The position numbers and the translations under genes are program-made. DNA of 64,000 nt, from assembly GCF_004959935.1 (NCBI RefSeq), contig NZ_SMYN01000004.1, forward strand, positions 271,734 to 335,733. The letters are read 5' to 3'. The notes beneath the pieces are model-generated. The model was not told the origin of the DNA and searched no databases. It saw only the letters and a program-made list of their open reading frames with translations. Numbering within the stretch: position 1 is the stretch's first letter; every line of letters begins with the position of its first letter. This document shows positions 8,175 through 15,938 of this stretch, piece by piece. The stretch is from Falsirhodobacter xinxiangensis. Lineage in GTDB: Bacteria > Pseudomonadota > Alphaproteobacteria > Rhodobacterales > Rhodobacteraceae.

Positions 8175-8357
8175 TCCGCTGTCCCTTTGTCATTCCGAGA
8201 GGCGCCCGCAAGGGGGCGCGACGAATATACGCAGAAGGCCTTGGCAGGGTTCCGCCGAAATGGAAGCCGACCGGGGTGCGTCAGGCGGAAAGACAGGCTT
8301 CCCGCGCGCCACTTGGGCGTGCGGGCATTGAGGCAGGAATTCGCCGAGATGGCAAGA
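8175..8357. other. intergenic region between gcd and phnM with two hairpins
   Basis: 183 bp without a convincing gene. It holds a GC-rich hairpin near 8200-8215 (GCGCCC then GGGCGC) and a 10-bp hairpin at 8301-8325 (CCCGCGCGCC, loop ACTTG, GGCGTGCGGG, one G-T pair). Neither has a T run. The translated pattern SSRPLAGASRNDK on the minus strand resembles dispersed non-coding repeats seen in proteobacterial spacers, so this could be a repeat element; that is only an impression. Confidence 0.4.
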
Positions 8358-9491
8358 TCAGGCGACGCGGTTCCCACGCACCCATGTGCCGCGCAGCATC
8401 GGCGCGCCTTCGACGCGGCGCATGCGGATCAGGTCGGCGCGCAGCCCCGTCTCGATCCGGCCCCGGTCGGCAAGACCCGCCGCGCGGGCAGGGGCGGCGG
8501 TGACGGTCGCGATGCCGCGGGCCATATCCTCCCACAGATCGCCAAGCTGCGTTGCCGCCAGCAGTAGCGCGCCCGGCACGTAATCGGACGACAGGATGTC
8601 CAGCAGCCCCGCCTCGGCCAATTCGCGGGCCGAGACGTTGCCCGAATGCGAGCCGCCCCGGATCACGTTCGGCGCGCCCATCATCACCGCAATGCCGTGG
8701 TCGTGGCAGGCGCGGGCCGCCTCCATCGTGGTGGGGAATTCGGCCAGCCGGATGCCATATTCGGCCGAGGTCGCGACATGGTCCGCCGTGGTGTCGTCAT
8801 GGCTGGCCAGCACCGCGCCAAGACGGTTGGCGAAGGCGACGGTCTTTTCCTCGTGCAGCGTGCCGTTCTTTTCGCGCAACGCGCGCAACCCGGCGACATG
8901 TTCGGCGAAGCCTTCCTCGGACAATCCGTGCTTGCCGCGCACATATTGCTCCAGTTTCGATACGTCGCGGAACTGGCGTTGGCCGGGGGTGTGGTCCATC
9001 AGGCTGACGATGCCGATGCGGTCGTTCGGGCCGAAGGCGTCAAGCTCCTCGGCCAGCGTTTCGGAACAGACCTCGGCCCGCAGGTGCAGGAAATGGCTGA
9101 TGCGCAGCGCGTCCTTGGCCCGCAGGTCGATCAGTTCCGACGCAAGCGGGCGGGCATAGGGCCGGTAATCGCCGCGCTTGCCCGACGGGACCGATCCGAC
9201 ACGCAGGGCGTCGAACACGGTGGTGATGCCGCAGCCCGCCAGTTCCGCGTCATGCGCGATCAGGGCGGCGGCATGGGGCCAGTCCACGCCCGGACGCGGC
9301 TGGATGTGCCGTTCCAGATTGTCGGTGTGCAGCTCCACCAGACCCGGCGCGATCAGGTCGCCCTCGCAATCGATGCCCAGCGCCGAGGGGCCGGAGATGT
9401 CGTGGATCAGCCCGTCTTTCAGCACGATCGTGCCGCGGCGGGTTTTCTCGGGCAGGACAAGGGTGGCGTTGGTCAGGATCGTTTCGGTCAT
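8358..9491 (-). CDS. phnM: alpha-D-ribose 1-methylphosphonate 5-triphosphate diphosphatase
   Basis: Amidohydrolase-fold enzyme of the C-P lyase pathway that removes pyrophosphate from ribose-1-alkylphosphonate triphosphate, giving the substrate of PhnJ. 377 residues from the ATG giving MTETILTN; E. coli PhnM is about the same length. The metal-binding signature HTDNLE is at residues 55-60 (typical amidohydrolases have HxH here; HTDN is the PhnM form). Later His residues (SHDDTTADH) and SSDYVPGALL near the C-terminus complete the site. It is split from the rest of the leftward phn genes by the oppositely oriented DUF1045 gene. Confidence 0.93.
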   Translation of the reverse strand: MTETILTNATLVLPEKTRRGTIVLKDGLIHDISGPSALGIDCEGDLIAPGLVELHTDNLERHIQPRPGVDWPHAAALIAHDAELAGCGITTVFDALRVGSVPSGKRGDYRPYARPLASELIDLRAKDALRISHFLHLRAEVCSETLAEELDAFGPNDRIGIVSLMDHTPGQRQFRDVSKLEQYVRGKHGLSEEGFAEHVAGLRALREKNGTLHEEKTVAFANRLGAVLASHDDTTADHVATSAEYGIRLAEFPTTMEAARACHDHGIAVMMGAPNVIRGGSHSGNVSARELAEAGLLDILSSDYVPGALLLAATQLGDLWEDMARGIATVTAAPARAAGLADRGRIETGLRADLIRMRRVEGAPMLRGTWVRGNRVA

Positions 9492-9502
9492 GATGGGCTC
9501 GT

Positions 9503-9531
9503 TTGTTTTGATTTTGTCATGCGTGGGTGAC
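9503..9531 (+). promoter_or_regulatory. weak Pho-box-like repeat between phnM and the DUF1045 gene
   Basis: TTGTCAT at 9514-9520 matches 6 of 7 of the PhoB unit CTGTCAT; units 11 bp either side (TTGTTTT, GGGTGAC) match only partly. TGTCA and TGACA also form an inverted repeat. It lies in the divergent gap where a phosphate-starvation promoter would be expected. Confidence 0.35.
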
Positions 9532-9570
9532 ATGAGGGGGCGGGACTTGAAGGATGAAGGTGACAGGCCG

Positions 9571-10215
9571 ATGACATTCCGCCGCTATGCGATCTATTAC
9601 GCGCCACGGGCGGGGAGATTCGCGGATTTCGCCGCAAGCTGGCTGGGATGGGACCCGGTTTCGGGCCGCGAGGTGGCGCATCCCGACCTGCCGCTGGACG
9701 TGGCGGCGATCACGGCCACACCGCGCAAATACGGCTTCCACGGCACGATCAAGGCGCCCTTCGTCGCGCTGCCGGGGCTGGAGGATGGGCTCGCCGAACT
9801 GGCATCCCGCTTGTCGCCCGTGTCCTTGGGCGCGCTGCATCTGCATCGCATTGGCGGGTTCATCGCCCTGACCCCCGGAATCAACCCCGAGCCGCTGGCG
9901 GCCGAGGTCGTGCGGGCGCTGGACAGGTTCCGCGCGCCGATGACGCCCGAGGATCGCGCCCGCCGCAAGCCAGAGGCGCTGAGCGAAAGGCAGCGGGAAT
10001 TGCTGGATGCGTGGGGCTACCCCTATGTGATGGAGGAGTTCCGCTTTCATCTGACGCTGACCGGCAATGACGCCCCTGCGGATGTGGAACGGGTGCTGGA
10101 GCAGGTGCTTGCCCCCATCCTGCCAGATCCCTTCGTGATCGAGGATCTGTGCCTGTTCGGCGAGGCGGAGGACGGGCGATTCCATCTGGTCCACCGCTAT
10201 GCGCTGACCGGCTGA
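9571..10215 (+). CDS. DUF1045 protein, 2H phosphoesterase-like, phosphonate-associated
   Basis: 214-residue protein of the 2'-5' RNA ligase/cyclic phosphodiesterase (2H) superfamily that accompanies C-P lyase genes in alphaproteobacteria. Two HxT motifs are visible: YGFHGTIKAPF (about residues 54-64) and FRFHLTLTG (about 155-163). A role on the cyclic phosphoribosyl product of C-P lyase, standing in for PhnP, is a reasonable inference; no phnP is present in the window. Start chosen at MTFRRYAIYYAP, preceded by GAAGG. Its 3' end overlaps phnN by 19 nt on the opposite strand. Confidence 0.82.
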   Translation: MTFRRYAIYYAPRAGRFADFAASWLGWDPVSGREVAHPDLPLDVAAITATPRKYGFHGTIKAPFVALPGLEDGLAELASRLSPVSLGALHLHRIGGFIALTPGINPEPLAAEVVRALDRFRAPMTPEDRARRKPEALSERQRELLDAWGYPYVMEEFRFHLTLTGNDAPADVERVLEQVLAPILPDPFVIEDLCLFGEAEDGRFHLVHRYALTG

Positions 10216-10727
10216 AGCGCGGCAAGGAAGGCGGCGATGCCGTCTTCCGCCGTGCCGTCATTGCGGATGGTGGTGACGCGCAGCCCGGCGGGCAGGGGGA
10301 TGTCGCGGGCAAGGCGGGCGGCGATATCGGCCTCCGTTTCGCGCCCGCGCCCCGCCAGCCGCCGCGCCAGCACCTTGGCCGAGGCGGTGACGTTGATGAC
10401 CCGCAGCCCCGGAAACACCCCCGACGCAGGGTTCAGCATCGCGCGGGAGACGTTGAAGATCACCGTCTGCCCCTCTTGCGCGGCCTTCAGAGACGAAATC
10501 GGGATGCCATAGCACAGGCCATGCGCCTGCCAGTCCAGCGCGAAGCGGCCCGCCTCGCGGATGGCGGCGAACTCCTCGGGGGTGACGCCGACCACGTCTT
10601 CGCCGGGACCGCTGGGGCGGGTGACGGTGCGGCGGACGATGTGCAGGTCGGGCCGCGCTGCCCGCGCCCCGTCGATCAGCGTGTCCTTTCCCGCACCTGA
10701 CGGGCCGCAGACGGCAAAGACCTTCAT
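10197..10727 (-). CDS. phnN: ribose 1,5-bisphosphate phosphokinase
   Basis: Converts ribose 1,5-bisphosphate to PRPP using ATP, recycling the sugar left by C-P lyase. 176 residues, guanylate-kinase-like fold. The P-loop CGPSGAGKDT starts at residue 7. VRRTVTRP and the lid-like E-T-x-x-D-I-A-A-R-L stretch near 135 are typical of PhnN. ATG overlaps the phnL stop (ATGA), so it is translated from the same message. Last gene of the phnG-to-phnN run. Confidence 0.92.
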   Translation of the reverse strand: MKVFAVCGPSGAGKDTLIDGARAARPDLHIVRRTVTRPSGPGEDVVGVTPEEFAAIREAGRFALDWQAHGLCYGIPISSLKAAQEGQTVIFNVSRAMLNPASGVFPGLRVINVTASAKVLARRLAGRGRETEADIAARLARDIPLPAGLRVTTIRNDGTAEDGIAAFLAALQPVSA

Positions 10728-11377
10728 GCGAACCTCGTCACGTTCACCACTCGGTCGCAGACCCGGTCGCGTGCGCCTTCGTCGTGGAAGATGCCGATGA
10801 TGGCGCTGCCCGCGGCCTTCGCCTCCTCGATCAGCGCAATCACCGTTTCGCGGTTGGCAGCGTCGAGGCTGGCGGTCGGCTCGTCCAGCAGCAGCACCGG
10901 GCGGGGCGCGATGAAGCCGCGGGCGATGTTCACGCGCTGCTGCTCGCCGCCCGAAAAGGTGGTGGGCGACAGGCCCCAGAGGCGTTCCGGGATGCGCAGG
11001 CGGGTCAGCAGGGCGGCGGCCTGTTCGTGGGCATCCTCGCAGTCCAGCGGTTCGGCCACCACGTCGATGGTCGGCACGCGCGGCACGACCCGCAGGAATT
11101 GGCTGACATAGCCCATCGTGTGCCGGCGCAGGGCGATGATCTCGCGCGGGGCGGCGCGGGCCACATCGACCCCGGCCACCATGATGGAGCCGGAGGCGGC
11201 AAGGTAGTTGCCCCAGATCATCCGCATCAGCGTCGATTTTCCTGCGCCCGACTGGCCGATCAGCCCGACGCATTCGCCCGCCGCCACGGACAGCGATGCA
11301 CCCTGCATCACCGGGATCACCGTGCCGCCCTGATTGTGAAGGGTGAATGTCTTGGTCACGTTTTGCACGTCGATCAT
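10724..11377 (-). CDS. phnL: C-P lyase system ABC-type ATP-binding protein PhnL
   Basis: 217-residue ABC ATPase that associates with the C-P lyase core complex rather than with a transporter. Walker A GQSGAGKST is at residues 41-49, the ABC signature at FSGGEQQRVNIARGF and Walker B at VLLLDEPTASLD. The N-terminal MIDVQNVTKTFTLHNQGG is typical PhnL. One base separates its ATG from the phnK stop. Confidence 0.94.
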   Translation of the reverse strand: MIDVQNVTKTFTLHNQGGTVIPVMQGASLSVAAGECVGLIGQSGAGKSTLMRMIWGNYLAASGSIMVAGVDVARAAPREIIALRRHTMGYVSQFLRVVPRVPTIDVVAEPLDCEDAHEQAAALLTRLRIPERLWGLSPTTFSGGEQQRVNIARGFIAPRPVLLLDEPTASLDAANRETVIALIEEAKAAGSAIIGIFHDEGARDRVCDRVVNVTRFA

Positions 11378-11378
11378 G

Positions 11379-12137
11379 TTACACCTGCAGGACGGAAGAT
11401 ACGAGAAGCTGGGTATAGGCGTGCTGCGGATCGTCCAGCACCTGATCGGTCAGGCCCTGTTCCACCACATGCCCGCCCTTCATCACCATCAGCCGGTCGG
11501 CAAGCAAACGCACCACCGCCAGATCATGCGTGACGATGATGGCCGACAGCCCCATGCGGCGGACGAGACCCCGCAGCAGGTCCAGCAGCCGCGCCTGAAC
11601 GCTGACGTCCAGACCGCCCGTCGGTTCGTCCATGAACACCAGCCGCGGCCCGGTCACGAGGTTGCGCGCGATCTGGAGCCGCTGCTGCATCCCGCCGGAA
11701 AACTGCGAGGGGCGGTCGTCGATCCGGTCCGCGTTGATCTCCACCCGGCCCAGCCAGTCGGTCGCGGTGTCGCGGATGGTGCCATAGTTGCGCGCGCCGA
11801 CGGCCATGAGCCGCTCGCCCACGTTCCCGCCCGCGCTGACGCCCATCCGCAGCCCGTCGCGCGGGTTCTGGTGGACATAGGCCCAGTCGGTGCGGGCCAG
11901 CATCCGGCGTTCGGGTTCCGGCATCGTCACGGTGTCGCGCCCGTCGAAGATCACCGCGCCCGTATCGGGCTGGGCGTGGCCCGCAAGGCAGGACAGCAGG
12001 GTGGATTTTCCCGACCCGCTCTCGCCCACGATGCCCATGACCTCGCCGGGGTAAAGGTCGAAGCTGACATCGGTGCAGCCGATGCGGGGGCCATAGGTCT
12101 TGCGGATGTCTTTGACCTGAAGAAGCGGTTGCATCAT
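11379..12137 (-). CDS. phnK: C-P lyase system ABC-type ATP-binding protein PhnK
   Basis: 252-residue ABC ATPase that docks on the PhnGHIJ core and is needed for phosphonate breakdown in vivo. Walker A GESGSGKST at residues 38-46, signature FSGGMQQRLQIARNL and Walker B LVFMDEPTGGLD are intact. The chosen ATG overlaps the phnJ stop (ATGATG), which gives Met-Met; seven further upstream codons are open but inside phnJ. Confidence 0.94.
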   Translation of the reverse strand: MMQPLLQVKDIRKTYGPRIGCTDVSFDLYPGEVMGIVGESGSGKSTLLSCLAGHAQPDTGAVIFDGRDTVTMPEPERRMLARTDWAYVHQNPRDGLRMGVSAGGNVGERLMAVGARNYGTIRDTATDWLGRVEINADRIDDRPSQFSGGMQQRLQIARNLVTGPRLVFMDEPTGGLDVSVQARLLDLLRGLVRRMGLSAIIVTHDLAVVRLLADRLMVMKGGHVVEQGLTDQVLDDPQHAYTQLLVSSVLQV

Positions 12138-12982
12138 GCCTCCTGCCGGATGCGGCAATGATCGGTGTCGGAACAGACGAACATGCGGCTGCCCTGATCG
12201 TCGGTGATGACCTCGTCCAGATAGGTGTCGCCCGCGCCGCAGATATCGCAGTTGTGGTTCGCCTTGGACGCTTCGAACGGGTGATCCTCGAAATCGAGGG
12301 ACACGACGTTGGTATGGGGCGGCAGGGCATATATCCGCTGCTCGCGCCCCGCGCCGAACAGCATCAGGGCAGGGTTGCCCGACAGTTTCGGGTTGTCGAA
12401 TTTCGGGATGGGAGAGGGGTCCATGACATAGCGTCCCTCGACCTTCACCGGATAGGCATAGGCGGTCGCGATCTGGCCGTGCTTGGCGATGTCCTCATAA
12501 AGCTTCACATGCATCAGGCCGTATTCCTCCAGCTCGTGCATCTTGCGGGTCTCGGTCTCGCGCGGTTCGAGGAAACGCAGCGGTTCCGGGATCGGCACCT
12601 GAAACACGAGGATCTGGCCCTCGGTCAGGGCGGCCTCGGGGATGCGGTGGCGGGTCTGGATGATGGTGGCGTCCTGCGTGGCTTCCGTCACGGCGACGTC
12701 GGCAGTGCGCTGGAAGAATTTGCGGATGGATACCGCGTTCGTCGTGTCATCCGCGCCCTGGTCGATGACCTTCAGCACATCGTCCGGGGTCAGGCAGGCG
12801 GCAGTGACCTGCACCCCGCCCGTGCCCCAACCGTAAGGCATCGGCATCTCGCGGCTGGCGAAGGGCACCTGATAGCCGGGGATCGCGACCGCCTTCAGCA
12901 GCGCGCGGCGGATCATCCGCTTCGTATCCTCGTCCAGATAGGCGAAATTGTATTCTGTTGTATTCTTTTGGCGCGCGTTCAT
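12134..12982 (-). CDS. phnJ: alpha-D-ribose 1-methylphosphonate 5-phosphate C-P lyase
   Basis: Radical-SAM enzyme that cleaves the carbon-phosphorus bond. 282 residues. Four conserved cysteines at 245, 248, 270 and 276 match the spacing of E. coli PhnJ (241, 244, 266, 272); the first three carry the iron-sulphur cluster and the last is the catalytic thiyl site. YNFAYLDEDTKRMIRRA and PMPYGWGTGGVQVTA are also characteristic. GAGGATC precedes ATG at good distance. About 120 nt separate it from phnI, the longest gap in the operon, and an opposite-strand micro-gene lies in that gap. Confidence 0.96.
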   Translation of the reverse strand: MNARQKNTTEYNFAYLDEDTKRMIRRALLKAVAIPGYQVPFASREMPMPYGWGTGGVQVTAACLTPDDVLKVIDQGADDTTNAVSIRKFFQRTADVAVTEATQDATIIQTRHRIPEAALTEGQILVFQVPIPEPLRFLEPRETETRKMHELEEYGLMHVKLYEDIAKHGQIATAYAYPVKVEGRYVMDPSPIPKFDNPKLSGNPALMLFGAGREQRIYALPPHTNVVSLDFEDHPFEASKANHNCDICGAGDTYLDEVITDDQGSRMFVCSDTDHCRIRQEA

Positions 12983-13014
12983 ACTCGATCCTCGGAGGAG
13001 AGAGGGAGGAACCT

Positions 13015-13089
13015 ATGGAATGGCTTTTTGCAGGCCTGATCGCCGGTATCGGCGGGATGGCGTTCTGGGCGTGGCCGCGTAAGCGGTAG
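13015..13089 (+). CDS. candidate 24-residue membrane peptide, antisense between phnI and phnJ
   Basis: A 24-codon frame with a near-perfect ribosome site (GAGGGAGGA, 4 nt before ATG). The peptide is a single hydrophobic helix (WLFAGLIAGIGGMAFWAW) ending PRKR, which suits a tiny inner-membrane protein with its C-terminus inside. It runs opposite to the phn operon and fills the only sizeable gap between phnI and phnJ. It could also be chance, since the purine run partly serves phnJ on the other strand as pyrimidines. Confidence 0.4.
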   Translation: MEWLFAGLIAGIGGMAFWAWPRKR

Positions 13090-13103
13090 GGTGGGGGCCG
13101 CGG

Positions 13104-14159
13104 TCATTCCGCGGCCTCTCGCATACGGCGCACCAGTTCCAGTTCGGACTGGAAATCGACGTAATGGGGCAGCTTGATGTGTTCGAGGAACCCTGTCGCC
13201 TGAATGTTGTCGGCGTGGGACAGCACGAATTCCTCGTCCTGCGCCGGGGCGCCGACGTAATCTTCGCCCAGCTCGCGCCAGCGCAGCGCGCGGTCCACCA
13301 GCGCCATGCTGATCGCCTTGCGTTCCGTCTGGCCGAAGGTGAGGCCATAGCCGCGGGTGAATTGCGGCGGTTCGGTCTTCGATCCCTTGAACTGGTTGAC
13401 GGTTTCGCATTCCGTCAACTCGACCTCGCCGATCTCGACGCTGAAGCCCAGTTCGGGGATGTCCATTTCCACGGCCACGGTGCCGATCCTGAGTTCCCCC
13501 ACGAAGGCATGGTTGCGGGCGTATCCGCGCTGCGTCGAATAGGCGAGGCCGAGGATGAACCCCTCATCTCCCCGCGTCAGGGATTGCAGGCGCAGCGCGC
13601 GGTCGGCGGGCAGTTCCAAAGGCTCGCGCGTCAGATCGCGCGGTTCGGTGTCGCTGGAGTCCTCGGGCTGGATCAGATCGCCCAGAAAGCCGGTGACATG
13701 CGGCACATGCGCGGGTTCGGCTGGTTTGCGCGGGGCCACGGGGGCCTCACCTTCCGCCATCAGCGCGAAATCCAGCAGACGGTGCGTGTAATCGAAGGTC
13801 GGGCCCAGGATCTGTCCCCCCGGCACGTCCTTGAACGTGGCCGAGACGCGGCGGATGCACTCCATCCTGGCCGTATCGACCGGGATCGACGCGCCCAGAC
13901 GCGGCAGGGTGGTGCGATAGGCGCGGATCAGGAAGATCGCCTCGATCAGATCGCCGCGCGATTGCTTGATCGCCAGCGCCGCCAGCGCCGGATCGTAAAG
14001 CGAGCCTTCGGCCATCACGCGGTTCACGGCCAGCGACAGTTGCTGTTCGATCTGGTCGGTGCCCAGCTCCGCGACGCCGGGATCGCCCCGACGCTGTTCG
14101 CCAAGATAGGCGTGGGCATTCTCGATGGCGCGCTCGCCGCCTTTGACTGCGACATACAT
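13104..14159 (-). CDS. phnI: C-P lyase core subunit PhnI
   Basis: Nucleosidase subunit that, with PhnG, H and L, joins alkylphosphonate to the C1 of ribose triphosphate. 351 residues, normal length. MYVAVKGGERAIENAHAYL at the N-terminus and RGYGLTFGQTERKAISMALVDRAL, LSHADNIQATGFLEHIKLPHYVDFQSEL near the C-terminus are signature PhnI segments. The ATG overlaps the phnH stop (ATGA). Confidence 0.95.
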   Translation of the reverse strand: MYVAVKGGERAIENAHAYLGEQRRGDPGVAELGTDQIEQQLSLAVNRVMAEGSLYDPALAALAIKQSRGDLIEAIFLIRAYRTTLPRLGASIPVDTARMECIRRVSATFKDVPGGQILGPTFDYTHRLLDFALMAEGEAPVAPRKPAEPAHVPHVTGFLGDLIQPEDSSDTEPRDLTREPLELPADRALRLQSLTRGDEGFILGLAYSTQRGYARNHAFVGELRIGTVAVEMDIPELGFSVEIGEVELTECETVNQFKGSKTEPPQFTRGYGLTFGQTERKAISMALVDRALRWRELGEDYVGAPAQDEEFVLSHADNIQATGFLEHIKLPHYVDFQSELELVRRMREAAE

Positions 14160-14704
14160 CAGGCGGCCTCCACTTTCGTCGTGCGGGGCAGGGCGGCAAG
14201 GCGGTCCCCGGCGGTGAAGAAGAAATCGAGGCCCAGCGGGAAGGCGGCCGCGTTGATGCGGAAGGCCTCGGTTTCGGGCAGCGACAGGTTGGCGTGGGTC
14301 TTGATGCCGGGGCCGCTCAGGCGCGGGCCGGTGGCGGTCAGGGCCGGCATTTCCACGATCAGCGTGGCCGAACGGTCGGGATAATCGGGGCGCCCGATGG
14401 GAAAGCGTGCCAGCGGCAGGTCGGGCCATGCGCCGATGGCGATCTGCGCATCCTCCGGGGCGGTGAAGGTCGCGCCGGTGTGGAAGGTGATCCAGTCGCG
14501 CGCCGCCGACAGCGACGGCGCAAGCCAGAGGCCAGTCGTCCGATCCGCCAGCGTCAGCAGAAGCACGCCCGCCGCAATGGAAAGCGCCGGGGGCTGTGCG
14601 CCCGCAACGGTGTGGATCGTGCCGGGCCGGGCCATCGCATCCAGCGCGGCACGGAAGGCGGTTGCCGATTGGCGCGGTTGGTCCTGAAAGCCACCTTCGA
14701 GCAT
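14159..14704 (-). CDS. phnH: C-P lyase core subunit PhnH
   Basis: 181-residue structural subunit of the PhnGHIJ core. The N-terminus (MLEGGFQDQPRQSATAFRAAL) and C-terminus (PLGLDFFFTAGDRLAALPRTT) match PhnH. Start and stop codons overlap both neighbours (TGATG with phnG, ATGA with phnI), typical of co-translated complex subunits. Confidence 0.93.
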   Translation of the reverse strand: MLEGGFQDQPRQSATAFRAALDAMARPGTIHTVAGAQPPALSIAAGVLLLTLADRTTGLWLAPSLSAARDWITFHTGATFTAPEDAQIAIGAWPDLPLARFPIGRPDYPDRSATLIVEMPALTATGPRLSGPGIKTHANLSLPETEAFRINAAAFPLGLDFFFTAGDRLAALPRTTKVEAA

Positions 14705-15126
14705 CAGTCTTCCCCCCGGACCATGGTAAAGAATTCGACCTTCGTCGCGGCGGCCTTTTCGGCGCGCATCTTGCGGCGGGCGGTCTCGGCATCGGCCAGC
14801 GGCGTCAGGACGGCATCGTGGATGGCGCCTGCCTGCGGGCCCTGCATCAGCGCATCGACGATGGCGGCGCGGGTCGCATGGTGCTTGTCGCGGCCCTGGA
14901 CATAGGCGTGGCCGACATCGCCCCCCTCCAGCCGAAGGGCGCAACGGGTCACCGTCATCTCGCCAAGGTTGAAGGGCGTGCCGGTGCCGCCGGCGCGACC
15001 GCGCACCATGACGGCCCCGATCTCGGGCGGGCGGGCGAAGCTGTGGGGCGGAAGGTCGGGCAGCAGGGCAGCCAGCCGCGACGGCTCGGCCCGTGCCAGA
15101 AGACCCATCCATGTCTGTCGGTTCAT
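14704..15126 (-). CDS. phnG: C-P lyase core subunit PhnG
   Basis: 140-residue subunit that pairs with PhnI in the core complex. NRQTWMGLLARAE at the start and GRDKHHATRAAIVDALMQ near residue 95 are PhnG hallmarks. ATG chosen because AAGG lies 8 nt upstream; a GTG three codons earlier is open but has no ribosome site. First gene of the leftward phnGHIJKLN run; the leader holds a palindrome and a Pho-box-like repeat. Confidence 0.92.
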   Translation of the reverse strand: MNRQTWMGLLARAEPSRLAALLPDLPPHSFARPPEIGAVMVRGRAGGTGTPFNLGEMTVTRCALRLEGGDVGHAYVQGRDKHHATRAAIVDALMQGPQAGAIHDAVLTPLADAETARRKMRAEKAAATKVEFFTMVRGED

Positions 15127-15144
15127 ATCGGACACCTTGCGGGG

Positions 15145-15172
15145 TTGTCTGGTTATCTATACAACTAGACAA
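15145..15172. promoter_or_regulatory. imperfect palindrome, probable PhnF operator
   Basis: Outer arms TTGTCT (15145-15150) and AGACAA (15167-15172) with inner GTT (15152-15154) and AAC (15163-15165) give a two-fold half-site TTGTCT-N-GTT. It lies in the phnG-phnF divergent gap, 19 nt before the phnG start. GntR/HutC regulators bind such palindromes next to their own genes, so PhnF is the obvious ligand. Confidence 0.6.
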
Positions 15173-15197
15173 GTAGCCGATTCGCGACGTTCCGACA

Positions 15198-15226
15198 ACG
15201 ACTTGAATATGAAGTTTGCATGACAT
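15198..15226 (-). promoter_or_regulatory. Pho-box-like repeat upstream of phnG
   Basis: On the minus strand three heptamers with exact 11-bp spacing: ATGTCAT (6 of 7 to CTGTCAT), ACTTCAT and AAGTCGT. It ends 72 nt before the phnG ATG and overlaps the phnF start codon. A repeat with the same geometry lies at nearly the same distance from phnC, which supports PhoB control of both operons. Confidence 0.5.
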
Positions 15227-15938
15227 GAGCCGCACGCCTCTTTGGACCGCCATCGCCGAGGATCTTCGTTCCGCCATCGCTGCGGGACGCTATCGCGAAG
15301 GGATGCAGCTTCCGACCGAGGCGGAGCTTTCGTCGCGGTTCGGGGTGAACCGCCACACGGTGCGGCGCGCGCTTGCGGAACTTGGACATGAGGGGCTGGT
15401 GATCTCGCGCCGCGGGGCGGGGGTATTCGTCGCGGGCAAGCCGCCGCTGGATTACGCCATCGGGCGGCGGGTGCGGTTCCATGCCAACCTCGCGTCAGAG
15501 GGGCGGGTGTCAGGCCGCAAGGTGCTGGCCCTGACCGAACGGCGCGCGGACGAGGCCGAGGCGCGGGCGTTGCGCATTGCCGAAGGCGCGATGGTTCATG
15601 TGCGCGAAGGCGTGTCCTTTGCCGACGACCAACCACTTGCGGTCTATCGTTCGGTCTTTCCGGCTGAACGCTTGCCGGGGATCGGGGCTGCACTGGCGCG
15701 CGGCACCTCGATCACCGAGGCGTTGGCGGCATGCGGCGTGGGCGATTACGTCCGGGTGGAAACGCGGCTGACGGCAAAGCGCGCCAATGCGTTTCAGGCG
15801 CTGCATCTGCTGATCCGCGAGGGCGATCCGATCCTGCGCTCGGTCAGCGTCAACGCGGATGCGTCGGGTGCGCCCGTGGAATACGGGCACACCTGGTTCG
15901 CGGGCGACCGCGTGACCTTAACCGTCGCCCCGGATTAG
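15225..15938 (+). CDS. phnF: phosphonate operon transcriptional regulator PhnF, GntR/HutC family
   Basis: 237-residue repressor. N-terminal winged helix with recognition segment TEAELSSRFGVNRHTVRRAL (residues 31-50) and wing LVISRRGAGVFVA. The UTRA ligand domain runs from about 85 to 230 (YAIGRRVRFHANL, ...VHVREGVSFADDQPLAVYRSVFP, ...PVEYGHTWFAGDRV). It is divergent from phnG and convergent with phnE, overlapping the latter's 3' end by 21 nt. The ATG is preferred over a TTG three codons upstream; no strong ribosome site is visible. Confidence 0.9.
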   Translation: MSRTPLWTAIAEDLRSAIAAGRYREGMQLPTEAELSSRFGVNRHTVRRALAELGHEGLVISRRGAGVFVAGKPPLDYAIGRRVRFHANLASEGRVSGRKVLALTERRADEAEARALRIAEGAMVHVREGVSFADDQPLAVYRSVFPAERLPGIGAALARGTSITEALAACGVGDYVRVETRLTAKRANAFQALHLLIREGDPILRSVSVNADASGAPVEYGHTWFAGDRVTLTVAPD

